From contig DATJVR010000031.1 of NCBI GenBank assembly GCA_035501735.1, forward strand, positions 62,001 through 126,000: a stretch of 64,000 nucleotides of DNA, read 5' to 3'. Positions 8,457 through 17,103 of the stretch are shown piece by piece. A program made the position numbers and the translations under genes. Every line of letters starts with the position of its first letter. Positions within the stretch are counted from its first letter, which is position 1. The DNA is from PNAI01 sp035501735. GTDB taxonomy: Bacteria; Pseudomonadota; Alphaproteobacteria; Rhizobiales; Xanthobacteraceae. The notes beneath the pieces are model-generated. The model did not search any database. It was not told the origin of the DNA and saw nothing but the letters and a program-made list of their open reading frames with translations.

Positions 8457-9493
8457 GCGAGGCCCCCGCGCGCAACCCCACCGACATCGTCCTGCCGCTC
8501 GCCGAGCTTAAGCAGCTTGCGCGGATCGATAAGATGCGCACGCAGCAGGCGCGCAAGGACGATGTGCCGCGCGGTATCCTGTTCATGATCGTGGCGAGCC
8601 TGCTGTTCGCGGCCTCAAGCGCGATCGCCAAATGGGTGGTGGCGCTTTATCCCGTCGGCGAGGTGATGTTCTTCCGCTCGTTTTCTTCGCTGCTCATCTG
8701 CGCCATTTTCGTTTTGCCCTTCACCGGTTTCAAGGTGTTCGCCACCAAGCGCCCGCGCGACCATATTGCCCGCGGCCTGTCGCAATCGATCTCGCAGACC
8801 TTCACCGTGATCGCGCTGTGGCTGATGCCGCTTGCCGGCGCGGTCGCCATCAATTTCTCCGCACCTTTGTTTGCCGCGCTGGTGTCGATCATTTTCTTAA
8901 AGGAACGCGCCGGCCCGGTGCGCTGGGCGGCGCTGCTGATCGGATTTTTCGGAGTGCTTGTCGTCACCAATCCGGGCGCGGATTCGCTGCAAATCGGCGC
9001 GCTGTTCGCGCTCGCCAACGCCGTGATGTACGGCAGTGTCACCGTTGCGGTACGCGGCATGTCGAAGACCGAATCCGCCAACACGCTGCTGATGTGGCAA
9101 CTCGCAACCGTCGCATTCTTCCACACATTCTTGCTGCTCTTCGGCTTCAAGTGGCCGGCGCCCGCGGATGCGGTGCTGCTCGTCGGCAGCGGCTTTGCCA
9201 ACGTGGGCGCGCAATATTGCTGGACGCGCGCGCTGCACATGGCGCCGACCACGGCGGTGTCGCCGTTTTATTATTTTCTCCTGGTGTGGGCGCTGGTGAT
9301 AGATTTCGTCGTCTGGGGCGAGATTCCGACGCTCGCGCTTCTGATCGGTTCCAGTATCGTCGTGGCGTCCGGCCTGTTCTTGCTGTGGCATGAGGCCCAG
9401 CTCAAGGCCGCCGACGCCAAGGCGGCCTTTGCTCCTTCACTGCCGACAAGTCTGAAAATGAAACCCGGGCTGCCGCGCCGGATCGTTCTTTAG
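8453..9493 (+). CDS. EamA/DMT-family transporter
   Basis: The 346-residue protein has a roughly 40-residue cytosolic N-terminus followed by ten predicted membrane helices in two EamA halves (first half begins GILFMIVASLLFAASSAIAKWVVALYPVGEVMFFRS; second half ALFALANAVMYGSVTVAVRGMSKTE). DMT proteins export or import small metabolites; the substrate here is not known, but translational coupling to pxpBC suggests a link to pyroglutamate or related compounds. Its TAG stop overlaps the TAA stop of the convergent GGDEF/EAL gene, leaving no terminator space between them. Confidence 0.88.
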   Translation: MSEAPARNPTDIVLPLAELKQLARIDKMRTQQARKDDVPRGILFMIVASLLFAASSAIAKWVVALYPVGEVMFFRSFSSLLICAIFVLPFTGFKVFATKRPRDHIARGLSQSISQTFTVIALWLMPLAGAVAINFSAPLFAALVSIIFLKERAGPVRWAALLIGFFGVLVVTNPGADSLQIGALFALANAVMYGSVTVAVRGMSKTESANTLLMWQLATVAFFHTFLLLFGFKWPAPADAVLLVGSGFANVGAQYCWTRALHMAPTTAVSPFYYFLLVWALVIDFVVWGEIPTLALLIGSSIVVASGLFLLWHEAQLKAADAKAAFAPSLPTSLKMKPGLPRRIVL

Positions 9494-12156
9494 GCCGCCA
9501 TCGTTTTCCGTGTCGCCCACTTGGCGATGATTTCGGAAACATTCTCGATCGGCACCGGCGCGCTGTAGAGATAGCCCTGCACCTCGTCGCACCCGAGCGT
9601 GGCGAGGAATTTCTGCTGCTCTTCCGTCTCGACGCCTTCCGCCGTGGTGGTCATGCCGAGCGCGCGCGCGATGCTCACCACCGCCTGCACGATCACCATG
9701 TGATCGTTGCTCTCTTTCAAATCCGACACGAATGCGCGGTCGACCTTGATTTTGTCGAACGGGAAGCTGCGCAGATAGCTGAGCGACGAATAGCCCGTGC
9801 CGAAGTCGTCGAGCGAAATGCGCACCCCGAGCTCCTTGAGCCGCCGCAAGGTGGACAACGTGTTTTCGTTGTTTTCCATGAAGATGCGCTCGGTGATTTC
9901 GAGCTCGAGCCTGTTCGGTGTCAGGCCGGTTTCATCCAGCGCGTCCTTGATCAGGTGATACAAATTCGGCGCCGAAAACTGGATCGGCGAAAGGTTGACC
10001 GAGATCGTGAGCTGGTTCGGCCATTTCACCGCCTGGCGGCATGCTTCTTTCAGCGCCCATTCGCCGAGCGGCAAGATCAGGCCGCTGTCTTCCGCGACCG
10101 GGATGAACAGTGCGGGCGGCACCATGCCTTTGGTGGGATGGCGCCAGCGCGCCAGCGCCTCGAAACCGGTAATGACATTGCGCTGCAGATTGATGATCGG
10201 CTGGTAATGCAGCTCCAGCTCGTTCTTCTCGATCGCCTCGCGCAGATCGACCTCCATCTGCCGGCGGTCGTTGAGTTCCTTGTTCATCGACTTGTCGTAG
10301 AATTTGTAGGTCCCGCGGCTGCCCGCCTTGACCGAATAGAGCGCAAGATCGGCCGCCATCAACAGATCGTCGACGCTTTCGCCGTCCTGCGGCCCGATCG
10401 CGATGCCGACGCTCACATTGGAGCGAATGCGATAACCGTCGATCTCATAAGGCTGCGAGACTGCGACGATCAGCCCGCTCGCCAGCACTTCCAGCGCTGC
10501 GCGCGAAATGAACGACGGCACCACGATCGCGAATTCGTCGCCGCCGAGCCGCGCCAGGATGTCGGTCGCCCGCAGCGCCAGCCTGAGGCGTTTCGCCACC
10601 TCTTGCAGCAGCATGTCGCCGATCCGATGCCCGAGCGTATCGTTGATCACCTTGAATCGGTCGAGATCGAGGAACAGCACGGCAAATTCGTTTCTCGGCT
10701 GATTGCTGCCGGGGATCGGAATCGACAACCGGCTCATTTGGTCCAAAGTCGCACGGAATACGCGCCGGTTCGGCAGGCCGGTAAGCGGATCCTCCGACGC
10801 CAAACGTGCCACATGCGCTTCCGCTTCCCAGCGCTTGGTGATATCGGTGAAGGTCTGCACGAAGCTGCCGTCTGGCAGGTGGCCGCTGCGCACCTCGATG
10901 ACAGTTCCGTTCGGCATCAGGCGCTCGCAGACGGCAAGCTGATTGGAGCCGGCGGTCGCGGCCGGATGATCGAAGAACTCGCGGCCGTTCGAGGTCGCGG
11001 CATTGTGGAACTTGCCGTGCTGCGTCTGGTAGTCGATGAGTTGGTCGAATCGCGGCGGCTTCTCGATGAATTCCGGCGGCAGATCCAGGAGCTCGCCGCA
11101 ACGTCCATTGATGATCGGGATCTGCAGATCCTTGGTGACCAGCATGATGCCCTGGCTCATATTTTCGAGCGTGAGCTGGAGCTGCTGCGCCTTCAATCGC
11201 GCGCGCGTCTCGCTGCGCAGAATGCTTTCAACCGCTGCAAGCATGATCAGCGTCAGTAGGCCGGCCACGAGCGCATTCAATTTGAGCGTCGACAATGAAT
11301 CCTTGTAGATTTCGCTCTTGCTGCTGCTGACACTCACCCACAACGGATGACCCTTGACCTTTCGGATCGTCACCAATTGCGGTTGGCTGTCGGCGAAATG
11401 GTCATCTTCGAAAGTGGCGTTGCTGCCTGCCTGGATGCGCTTGTACAGTTCCGTGTTGGAGAGGTCCTGGCCGAGCGAGTAGCCGCCCGCGCTGCCGCCG
11501 CTCGAGCGGATCACGCCGTCGTCTCCGATCAGCGAAATCGACACCGGCGATCCGAAATCGATCTTGTCGTAGAATTTCGTCAGATGCTCCGGATCGAGCG
11601 AAGCCACCACCACGCCCGCGAACGAGCCGTCGGCGTTAAGGAAGCGCCGCGTGAACTGCACCGACCATTTTCCGCTCACGCGGCCGACGACAGGTTTGCT
11701 GATGAAAAGAAAATCGGTCTTGCTGTGGACGTGCACCAGATAGTGCTCGCGGTCGCTCAGGTCCACCGGCGGCGCCGGTTGCGGGCCGGCATTCGACGCC
11801 CGCATGATGCCGTTGGCATCGATGATCGCGACCTGAATGATGATCTCGCTCAGGACGTCGGTCGTGTTGGCGATCGTCGAATAATCGGTGGTAGCTTTGC
11901 GCGACTCGATGCTGCGCCGAAGATACAGCAGCGCCTTGTCGATCTCGCCGATCGAGCGAAGCACGTTCTCTTCGAACACCATTGCGAAGTTCTGGTTTGC
12001 GCGCTCGGCGTCACGCTTATCGCTCTGAACGTCGTCGAAATACTTCAACACCACGCCCGCCCACAGCATCGCGATGATCACGACGCCGAAGATGGCGGAG
12101 CTGCGCCGCTCGGCAACGAGTTTCGGTAATTGCAGAATATGCAACACTCTCAACAC
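9490..12156 (-). CDS. Membrane-bound GGDEF/EAL cyclic-di-GMP enzyme with periplasmic Cache-type sensor
   Basis: About 888 residues. A membrane helix near 20-40, a periplasmic double-Cache-like sensor (about 45-285), a second helix (about 292-312), a PAS-like segment (about 330-440), GGDEF and EAL follow in order. The cyclase motif GGDEF is intact, with an RATD inhibitory site five residues before it. The phosphodiesterase motifs EALARW, NLSPIQFS, EITE and DDFGTGYSSLSYL are intact, so both activities are possible. A GTG at 12156 is favoured because AAGGG lies seven bases upstream; the GTG at 12162 sits too close to it. The gene is monocistronic. Confidence 0.9.
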   Translation of the reverse strand: MLRVLHILQLPKLVAERRSSAIFGVVIIAMLWAGVVLKYFDDVQSDKRDAERANQNFAMVFEENVLRSIGEIDKALLYLRRSIESRKATTDYSTIANTTDVLSEIIIQVAIIDANGIMRASNAGPQPAPPVDLSDREHYLVHVHSKTDFLFISKPVVGRVSGKWSVQFTRRFLNADGSFAGVVVASLDPEHLTKFYDKIDFGSPVSISLIGDDGVIRSSGGSAGGYSLGQDLSNTELYKRIQAGSNATFEDDHFADSQPQLVTIRKVKGHPLWVSVSSSKSEIYKDSLSTLKLNALVAGLLTLIMLAAVESILRSETRARLKAQQLQLTLENMSQGIMLVTKDLQIPIINGRCGELLDLPPEFIEKPPRFDQLIDYQTQHGKFHNAATSNGREFFDHPAATAGSNQLAVCERLMPNGTVIEVRSGHLPDGSFVQTFTDITKRWEAEAHVARLASEDPLTGLPNRRVFRATLDQMSRLSIPIPGSNQPRNEFAVLFLDLDRFKVINDTLGHRIGDMLLQEVAKRLRLALRATDILARLGGDEFAIVVPSFISRAALEVLASGLIVAVSQPYEIDGYRIRSNVSVGIAIGPQDGESVDDLLMAADLALYSVKAGSRGTYKFYDKSMNKELNDRRQMEVDLREAIEKNELELHYQPIINLQRNVITGFEALARWRHPTKGMVPPALFIPVAEDSGLILPLGEWALKEACRQAVKWPNQLTISVNLSPIQFSAPNLYHLIKDALDETGLTPNRLELEITERIFMENNENTLSTLRRLKELGVRISLDDFGTGYSSLSYLRSFPFDKIKVDRAFVSDLKESNDHMVIVQAVVSIARALGMTTTAEGVETEEQQKFLATLGCDEVQGYLYSAPVPIENVSEIIAKWATRKTMAA

Positions 12157-12510
12157 ACCCACACCCTTATGAATTTAGAAAAGCTTATTTCTCTTGCGTT
12201 TCAATGGCCTTAATGGGAATGCTCGTGATGTCATATAGGCAATAAGGCTTTAACGCGATCCGCGACTCGCTGCTTCTCTCGTCGAAGTTTTTTGATGCGC
12301 GACGAAGCGGATGGAAAATTCAGCTTGCAAAAATAATACGATGCCGCGCGCCGAACACGCTTAACGAATTCTGATCAACTTTAATCGAACCCGCATGGTT
12401 ACCGTTTTATGTCGAGGGTTGGCGTGCAATTTTCGTCGCACAAGTAGCGATCGCCAAGCTTGCAATCCGACACATTGAGTTCGGCGCGACGTTTCGCCGC
12501 GCCGTTTCCG
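12157..12510. other. Intergenic region, no gene seen
   Basis: About 350 bases between two minus-strand genes. It must hold the promoter of the GGDEF/EAL gene on its left. On its right it holds a hairpin just after the DUF1501 stop. No protein-like frame was seen. Confidence 0.5.
12484..12504 (-). terminator. Possible hairpin terminator of DUF1501 operon
   Basis: GGCGCG at 12484-12489 pairs with CGCGCC at 12499-12504 around a nine-base loop that has two more pairs. It lies seven bases past the DUF1501 stop on the minus strand. There is no T-run, so its role in termination is uncertain. Confidence 0.35.
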
Positions 12511-13770
12511 TCACGCCAGCAGCCCGGTCATCGGCTTCAGCGCAGCGCTGTCGGGGAACACGCTGGTCGCGAGCGCCTGCTCGCTGATGCGCACGTGATC
12601 CCGCAGCACGCCTTTGAGCACCGCGCGCAGGTCGGTGGTCGGCTTGAGATCGCGTCCCTCGTGCAACTGGGCCTGCCTGAGCCCCGGCCAGTCGGCGATC
12701 ACCCGACCGCCCTTGAGCGCGCCGCCCGCAAGCAACGCGATCGTCGCGGTGCCGTGGTCGGTGCCTTGCGTGCCGTTGATGCGTGCCGTGCGGCCGAATT
12801 CGGTGATGACCGCGACGGCGGTTTCGCGCCAGCTCGCGCCCATTTCCTTCTCGATCGCCGCGATAGCGCCGTCGAGCGCCCCGAGTAAAATCGCAAGCCT
12901 GCCCGTGATCGGCCCTTCGTCGGCATGCGTATCCCAGCCGTTGAAGGCCAGCGCGCCGATGCGCGGCCCGTCCGGTCGGGCGAGGAATTTCGCCGCCGCG
13001 CCGGCGGTCTCGGCGAAATAAGCCTGTAGCTGCGCGCCGATCGGGCGCGGTTGATTGTTTTGCCCCTGCATCTGGCCGGGCGCCGGTAATGCATCCATGC
13101 CACCGCCGCGGGCAATCTCCGCGAGGCCGATGCGCTCCTCGAGCACGCGCGCCAGCGCCGGATCGGTATGACGATAGAGATCGAGCAGCCGCATCAGCGT
13201 GTCGTCGCTCGCCGGCGGCAGCCGCGGCGGCGTCCAGGACAGCACCGGCGCCGCGCCCCGCACCACCAGCGGCGTCACCGGACCGGTGGCGAAGACTTTG
13301 CGTCCGCCGTCGACGCGGCCCGCGGGCTCAAGCGCGGCAAGCGCGCGATTGAGCCACCCGGACTCGGTCAAGCCCGGCCGTCCAAATCCGCTTTCGAGCA
13401 CGTCCTGGCCGTCGAAATGCGAACGTTCGCGGTAGGGCGTGGCTGCGGCATGAACGAAACTGACCTGGCCCGCCTGATAGAGCCGGTGCACGTTCGGCAT
13501 CGACGGGTTGAGCGCGAAAAACGAATCGAGCTTGAGGCCCGGCGTCGTGCCGGCGAGCGTCAGCGCCTTGTCGCCGCGCAACCCGATCCAGTCCGGATCG
13601 CCGACCGGCGCCACCGCCGCCAGTCCATCCAACGCTCCGCGCAGCACGATCACCAGAAAGCGCGGATCGCGTCCTTCCGCGCGCGCAATCCTGGGCACAT
13701 GCGCCCATGCGAACAGTGCACCGGTACCGAGCAGGAACTCGCGGCGGGTGGAAGCATGAAGCATCGGCAT
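12511..13770 (-). CDS. DUF1501 family Tat-exported protein
   Basis: The ATG at 13770 is chosen because a perfect anti-16S match, GGAGGTGAT, ends four bases before it; a GTG two codons earlier overlaps that site. The 419-residue protein starts with a twin-arginine signal (STRREFLLG). It then shows DUF1501 blocks: VIVLRGALDGLAAVAPVGD, FFALNPSMPNVHRLYQAGQ, ERSHFDGQDVLESG, NGWDTHADEG and TEFGRTARINGTQGTDHG. These resemble the alkaline-phosphatase/sulfatase-like core with metal-binding Asp and His. It is always found with DUF1800, as here. The cellular role of the pair is unknown. Confidence 0.88.
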   Translation of the reverse strand: MPMLHASTRREFLLGTGALFAWAHVPRIARAEGRDPRFLVIVLRGALDGLAAVAPVGDPDWIGLRGDKALTLAGTTPGLKLDSFFALNPSMPNVHRLYQAGQVSFVHAAATPYRERSHFDGQDVLESGFGRPGLTESGWLNRALAALEPAGRVDGGRKVFATGPVTPLVVRGAAPVLSWTPPRLPPASDDTLMRLLDLYRHTDPALARVLEERIGLAEIARGGGMDALPAPGQMQGQNNQPRPIGAQLQAYFAETAGAAAKFLARPDGPRIGALAFNGWDTHADEGPITGRLAILLGALDGAIAAIEKEMGASWRETAVAVITEFGRTARINGTQGTDHGTATIALLAGGALKGGRVIADWPGLRQAQLHEGRDLKPTTDLRAVLKGVLRDHVRISEQALATSVFPDSAALKPMTGLLA

Positions 13771-13772
13771 TA

Positions 13773-15308
13773 TCACCTCCGCTGAAATTCAGGCGCCATC
13801 AGCAGCAGCGCGAGCGCCTGCGGCCGGCTGTCGGCGCGCGCAATGGCTTGCCGCGTTTCGGCGCTCGCCAGCGGCCCGAGTGTGGTTTCCGCGATCTCGT
13901 TGGGATCGGCGAGCAACGCGACACGACGTGCCATCTGGTTGGCAATATCCAAGCGCTGCGCGAGCCCATCGATCCATGCGGCGTTCTCGTCGGCAAAGCC
14001 CTTCGGCGCGCTCGGCCGCCACAGCGGCTCGCCGAGCAGGTTCTGCGCCTGGATCACGGGCCGTACATCGGGCGGCATCGCTCCGGTGGCGCGCAGCGCG
14101 CCGATGATCCACTCGCCTGGCCGTTTGATTTTCGTGCGCGGGCTCGTCCACGCCTCCTCCGACCTGATGAGGTCCTTCGCCATCTCCTTGAGATTGCCGT
14201 CGGTATCGAGAAAACGCTTGGTGAGCCGCTCCACCAGCGCAGGCGGCGGCTGATCGGCGATGAAATGGCGCGCGAGCTTTTCGGAAATGTGCCGTGCCGT
14301 CGCCGGATGGCGTGCCAGATCGGCCAGCACCGCCCGGCCCTGGTCGAATCCATTGTCCATATAGGTCCGGTTGACCACCTTCTGCGGGCCCGGCTCATGC
14401 ATGCGCGGATTGAAGGTGAACTCGCCGCCGCGCGTTGGATCCATTCGCGGCGGGATGATCGTCCAGCCGGTGATGACGTTGGCGAAGCGCGTGACGTCAT
14501 CCTGTGTATAGACGGTGCGAACGCCGAGCGTATGGAGTTCGAGAATTTCACGCGCCAGGTTTTCGTTCAGGCCGCGGCCGCGATTGATCCCGGCTATCGA
14601 ATTCGGTCCGATCGAACGCGCGTTGTCGAGATAGAGGAGCATGGCCGGATGGCTTTCCACCGCCATCAGCATGTCGGCGAAACGCCCGAGCACATGCGGC
14701 CTGATCGCCTCGCGCTCGTAGGCTCCGCACAGCGCGCGCACCGGACCCTTGTCGGCGGAAACGCAGAAATGGTTCGACCAGAACCACACTAGGCGCTCGA
14801 CGAAACCGATCTCGGCATTCAGCGCGGCATCGACATGCGCCTTCGCTTCCTCGAGATAAATTTGCTGCGGAACGCCCGGTCCCTGATTGCGCGGCACGGG
14901 TTGCGCGGTGGCTGCCGTATTGTTCGTGACTGTGCCGCTGCCGTTCGGCCTCACCACCTGCGGCGGCCGCTGTTCCATCGCGCCGTCCTTCGGCTCCATC
15001 CCGTTTTCGGTCGGCGACGGCCGCGCCGGATTTTGCGGCAATGTCCGGACCGAAGGATTGGCATTGGCGTCGCTGCGTTGCGCGAGCCGGGCCGCTCTGC
15101 GCTGCTGCTGAAAATTGAAAGCTTCCCGTGCGGCGCTTGCACTGCTGAGCAGGTCGGAACCGGCAATACGCCCGCCGCCGGCCCGCTCGAGTTCCGCAAG
15201 CAGCGCACCGCGCGGATCGGAGGCGATCGCCGCGATCGAGCCGGCCTTTGGTCCGAAGCCGTAACGGTGCAGCGCAGACGCGGCTTCCATCTTTGGATCT
15301 GTTGCCAT
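13773..15308 (-). CDS. DUF1800 family protein
   Basis: The 511-residue protein carries DUF1800 hallmarks: ALHRYGFGPKAG at the N-terminus, LVWFWSNHFCVSADKGPVR, LLYLDNARSIGPNS, GRGLNENLAREILELHTLG, YTQDDVTRFANVITGW, ARHISEKLARHFIADQPP and EMAKDLIRSEEAW. Between about residues 75 and 145 there is a long Pro/Asn/Gln-rich linker. It is the first gene of a two-gene unit with DUF1501; its stop overlaps the ribosome-binding site of that gene, indicating translational coupling. No signal peptide is evident in this N-terminus. Biochemical function is unknown in the family. Confidence 0.88.
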   Translation of the reverse strand: MATDPKMEAASALHRYGFGPKAGSIAAIASDPRGALLAELERAGGGRIAGSDLLSSASAAREAFNFQQQRRAARLAQRSDANANPSVRTLPQNPARPSPTENGMEPKDGAMEQRPPQVVRPNGSGTVTNNTAATAQPVPRNQGPGVPQQIYLEEAKAHVDAALNAEIGFVERLVWFWSNHFCVSADKGPVRALCGAYEREAIRPHVLGRFADMLMAVESHPAMLLYLDNARSIGPNSIAGINRGRGLNENLAREILELHTLGVRTVYTQDDVTRFANVITGWTIIPPRMDPTRGGEFTFNPRMHEPGPQKVVNRTYMDNGFDQGRAVLADLARHPATARHISEKLARHFIADQPPPALVERLTKRFLDTDGNLKEMAKDLIRSEEAWTSPRTKIKRPGEWIIGALRATGAMPPDVRPVIQAQNLLGEPLWRPSAPKGFADENAAWIDGLAQRLDIANQMARRVALLADPNEIAETTLGPLASAETRQAIARADSRPQALALLLMAPEFQRR

Positions 15309-15970
15309 GCTGCCCGATGCCTTCGTGGGTGCTTTGAACGCGCGCCAGCCTTCTGTTGCAGGATAGGTTACGTCGCCTGGTGCCCCAACTTAAACTTTCG
15401 CAAGGAACCGTGGGAGTGGCGCAAACCATTGCCCGATTTCCTGTTTTGCGGCGATCACGACAACATCGCTGACCATAGCCGCACGAAAATATTGATGAAA
15501 CGGCAATGTTAATGAATGTGTCGCCGGGCCGATTCGCCGAACGCGCATTGCATTCGTTCAAATAACAGCAGGCATAAGATGCGGGTCTGCATCAGCCGAA
15601 CAGTCATCAACGATCTTCGCAACGCCGACGCGGTTGCGAGTTTTGCCGTGATGTGCATTGCGCGCGCCGCCATTGCCCAAATTTTCTGTCAGCGGCCGAT
15701 CACGAGTGCGGATCGCAGATTTTTTCACTCGTTTTTCACCGCCTGCCGGCCGAGCGGATTGTTCGAACTGCGCTTCCGGGGAAAAGGTTGCGTTTGAAAC
15801 CGGCCTCCCGGACCGCGTCCGTTAAGGTTTCCTCTGACCATTAAATCTGAAACCGTCGCGAGCCGGGCAAGCAGCATTCATTGGCCGAACTCCGAATTTG
15901 ACAAAGTCCGCACGTAGTAATCGCAAGTTATTGCGCTGCGAAAATGTTCCCTCCAGCACCCACATGCTGT

Positions 15971-15998
15971 GCATAGCGACATTGACTATTGCATAGCG
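15971..15998 (+). promoter_or_regulatory. Direct repeat GCATAGCG, possible operator
   Basis: GCATAGCG occurs at 15971-15978 and again at 15991-15998, exactly 20 bases apart (about two helical turns). The second copy overlaps the -35 box of the promoter candidate, a layout typical of regulator sites. Confidence 0.35.
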
Positions 15999-16017
15999 TT
16001 CCGGGGTTAATCATAAT
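15989..16017 (+). promoter_or_regulatory. Candidate promoter of the NlpC/P60-like gene
   Basis: TTGCAT (15989-15994) and CATAAT (16012-16017) are separated by 17 bases, close to the sigma70 layout. It lies about 150 bases before the start codon at 16168. Confidence 0.4.
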
Positions 16018-16167
16018 ACCTGCGAGGGTGATGGGGAGACCGCATTAATCTTGCGGCCAATACCATCAAAAGAATAGACAATTGATCCGTTTCCCTTCGT
16101 GCGGCGGCAAAGGGAAGTGAGGAGGTAAAATAATCTCTGGTTCGGTTCTTAGGGACGGAAGTGAGCC

Positions 16168-16938
16168 ATGCAGAGTCCAGTACTGTTGCTTGCCGGGGTT
16201 GCGTATGCCGCGATCGCGGTTTCACAAGTTGCCGCATCACCATTGAACGAGCGCTTCACGGGAGCAAGCTCCGTTGAGCAAATCCCGGAGAATCTCGCCC
16301 AAGCCAAGCGAGTAACTCCGGTCCAGCCCGTGGAAGCCATTCAGCGCAGCGATGCTGCCGCGCTGCTCATCCCGCAAAGTGCCGCCGAAAACGTACGACC
16401 GACCATCAGCAACACGGTCGATTCGAACGCGAGTCTCGGCCGCATCACCACCAGCAGTGTCAGCAAGCTGGTCCTCAACAGCGTCGGCAGGACCAACGTG
16501 GCCAGCGCTCCGAAATCCGGCGAAACCAATCCGCTGCTCGAGGCCCTGCGCTGGCGAGGCGCCAATTCCTCGCAGGTAGGTGTGCCCGATGATCTCTGGT
16601 GCGCCGATTTCATGAACTTCATCCTGAGCCAGACCGGCCAAAACGGCACCGGCTCACGCGCCGCGCGCTCCTTCCTCAAATACGGCAAGCAAGTCGATGG
16701 TCCGCGGGTCGGCGCCATCGTGGTATTCACCCGCGGCAACAACGGCCAAAGCGGCCATGTCGGCATCGTGCGCGGCACCGACGGCGACGGCAATCCGATC
16801 GTGATTTCCGGCAACCACGGGCACAAGGTCGCCGAGAGCGTCTATCCGAAAGCCAAGGTGCTTGGCTACTTCATGCCGCCGAACATGGAGAAGGTGAAAC
16901 CGGAGACGTTGAACGCGATCATCGCCGCCCAGAAGTAA
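16168..16938 (+). CDS. Secreted TIGR02594-type NlpC/P60-like peptidase or amidase
   Basis: The 256-residue protein has an N-terminal export signal (about 1-24), a low-complexity linker to about residue 115, then a papain-like domain. The catalytic Cys is in DLWCADFMNF (Cys145) and the His in GQSGHVGIVRG (His197). The fold continues through PIVISGNHGHKVAESVYPKAKVLGYFMP. Family members cleave peptidoglycan peptides or similar amide bonds in the periplasm or outside the cell. The gene is monocistronic, with its own promoter candidate and a strong terminator. The exact substrate is unknown. Confidence 0.8.
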   Translation: MQSPVLLLAGVAYAAIAVSQVAASPLNERFTGASSVEQIPENLAQAKRVTPVQPVEAIQRSDAAALLIPQSAAENVRPTISNTVDSNASLGRITTSSVSKLVLNSVGRTNVASAPKSGETNPLLEALRWRGANSSQVGVPDDLWCADFMNFILSQTGQNGTGSRAARSFLKYGKQVDGPRVGAIVVFTRGNNGQSGHVGIVRGTDGDGNPIVISGNHGHKVAESVYPKAKVLGYFMPPNMEKVKPETLNAIIAAQK

Positions 16939-16988
16939 TCGGGCGTTCGGAATTCAACGTTAAACATTCTCAACGTTAAGCATTCTAT

Positions 16989-17021
16989 GAGCGGCGACCA
17001 AAAGCGCCGCTCAAGTTTTTT
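16989..17021 (+). terminator. Rho-independent terminator of NlpC/P60-like gene
   Basis: GAGCGGCG (16989-16996) pairs with CGCCGCTC (17005-17012), followed by AAGTTTTTT. It lies about 50 bases after the stop codon. Confidence 0.85.
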
Positions 17022-17041
17022 CTCCAAGGAATCTCCGCATA

Positions 17042-17071
17042 AAATAACAGCGGCGTCCCAAGGGCGCCGCT
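17042..17071 (-). terminator. Rho-independent terminator of the minus-strand gene at 17104
   Basis: AGCGGCG (17049-17055) pairs with CGCCGCT (17065-17071). Read on the minus strand the hairpin is followed by GTTATTTTA. It faces the other terminator and has nearly the same stem. Confidence 0.75.
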
Positions 17072-17103
17072 CCGATTGATTGATGCCGATTGCGATCGGC
17101 CGC

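Larger units (their letters stand above)
15309..16167. other. Long intergenic region, no gene seen
   Basis: About 860 bases between the divergent DUF1800 operon and the NlpC/P60-like gene. Frames in it give low-complexity, Cys/Arg-rich translations unlike proteins. The right end holds a promoter candidate and a direct repeat (15971-16017), listed separately. Confidence 0.5.

Noticed and set aside
9700..11259. 519-codon plus-strand frame opposite the GGDEF/EAL gene
   Set aside because: It is antisense to intact GGDEF and EAL motifs and gives an Arg/Gln/His-rich translation with no domain features.
15516..15797. 93-codon frame in the 15.3-16.2 kb gap
   Set aside because: Translation is Cys/Arg/Phe-rich without domain features, with no ribosome-binding site and codon use unlike the neighbouring genes.
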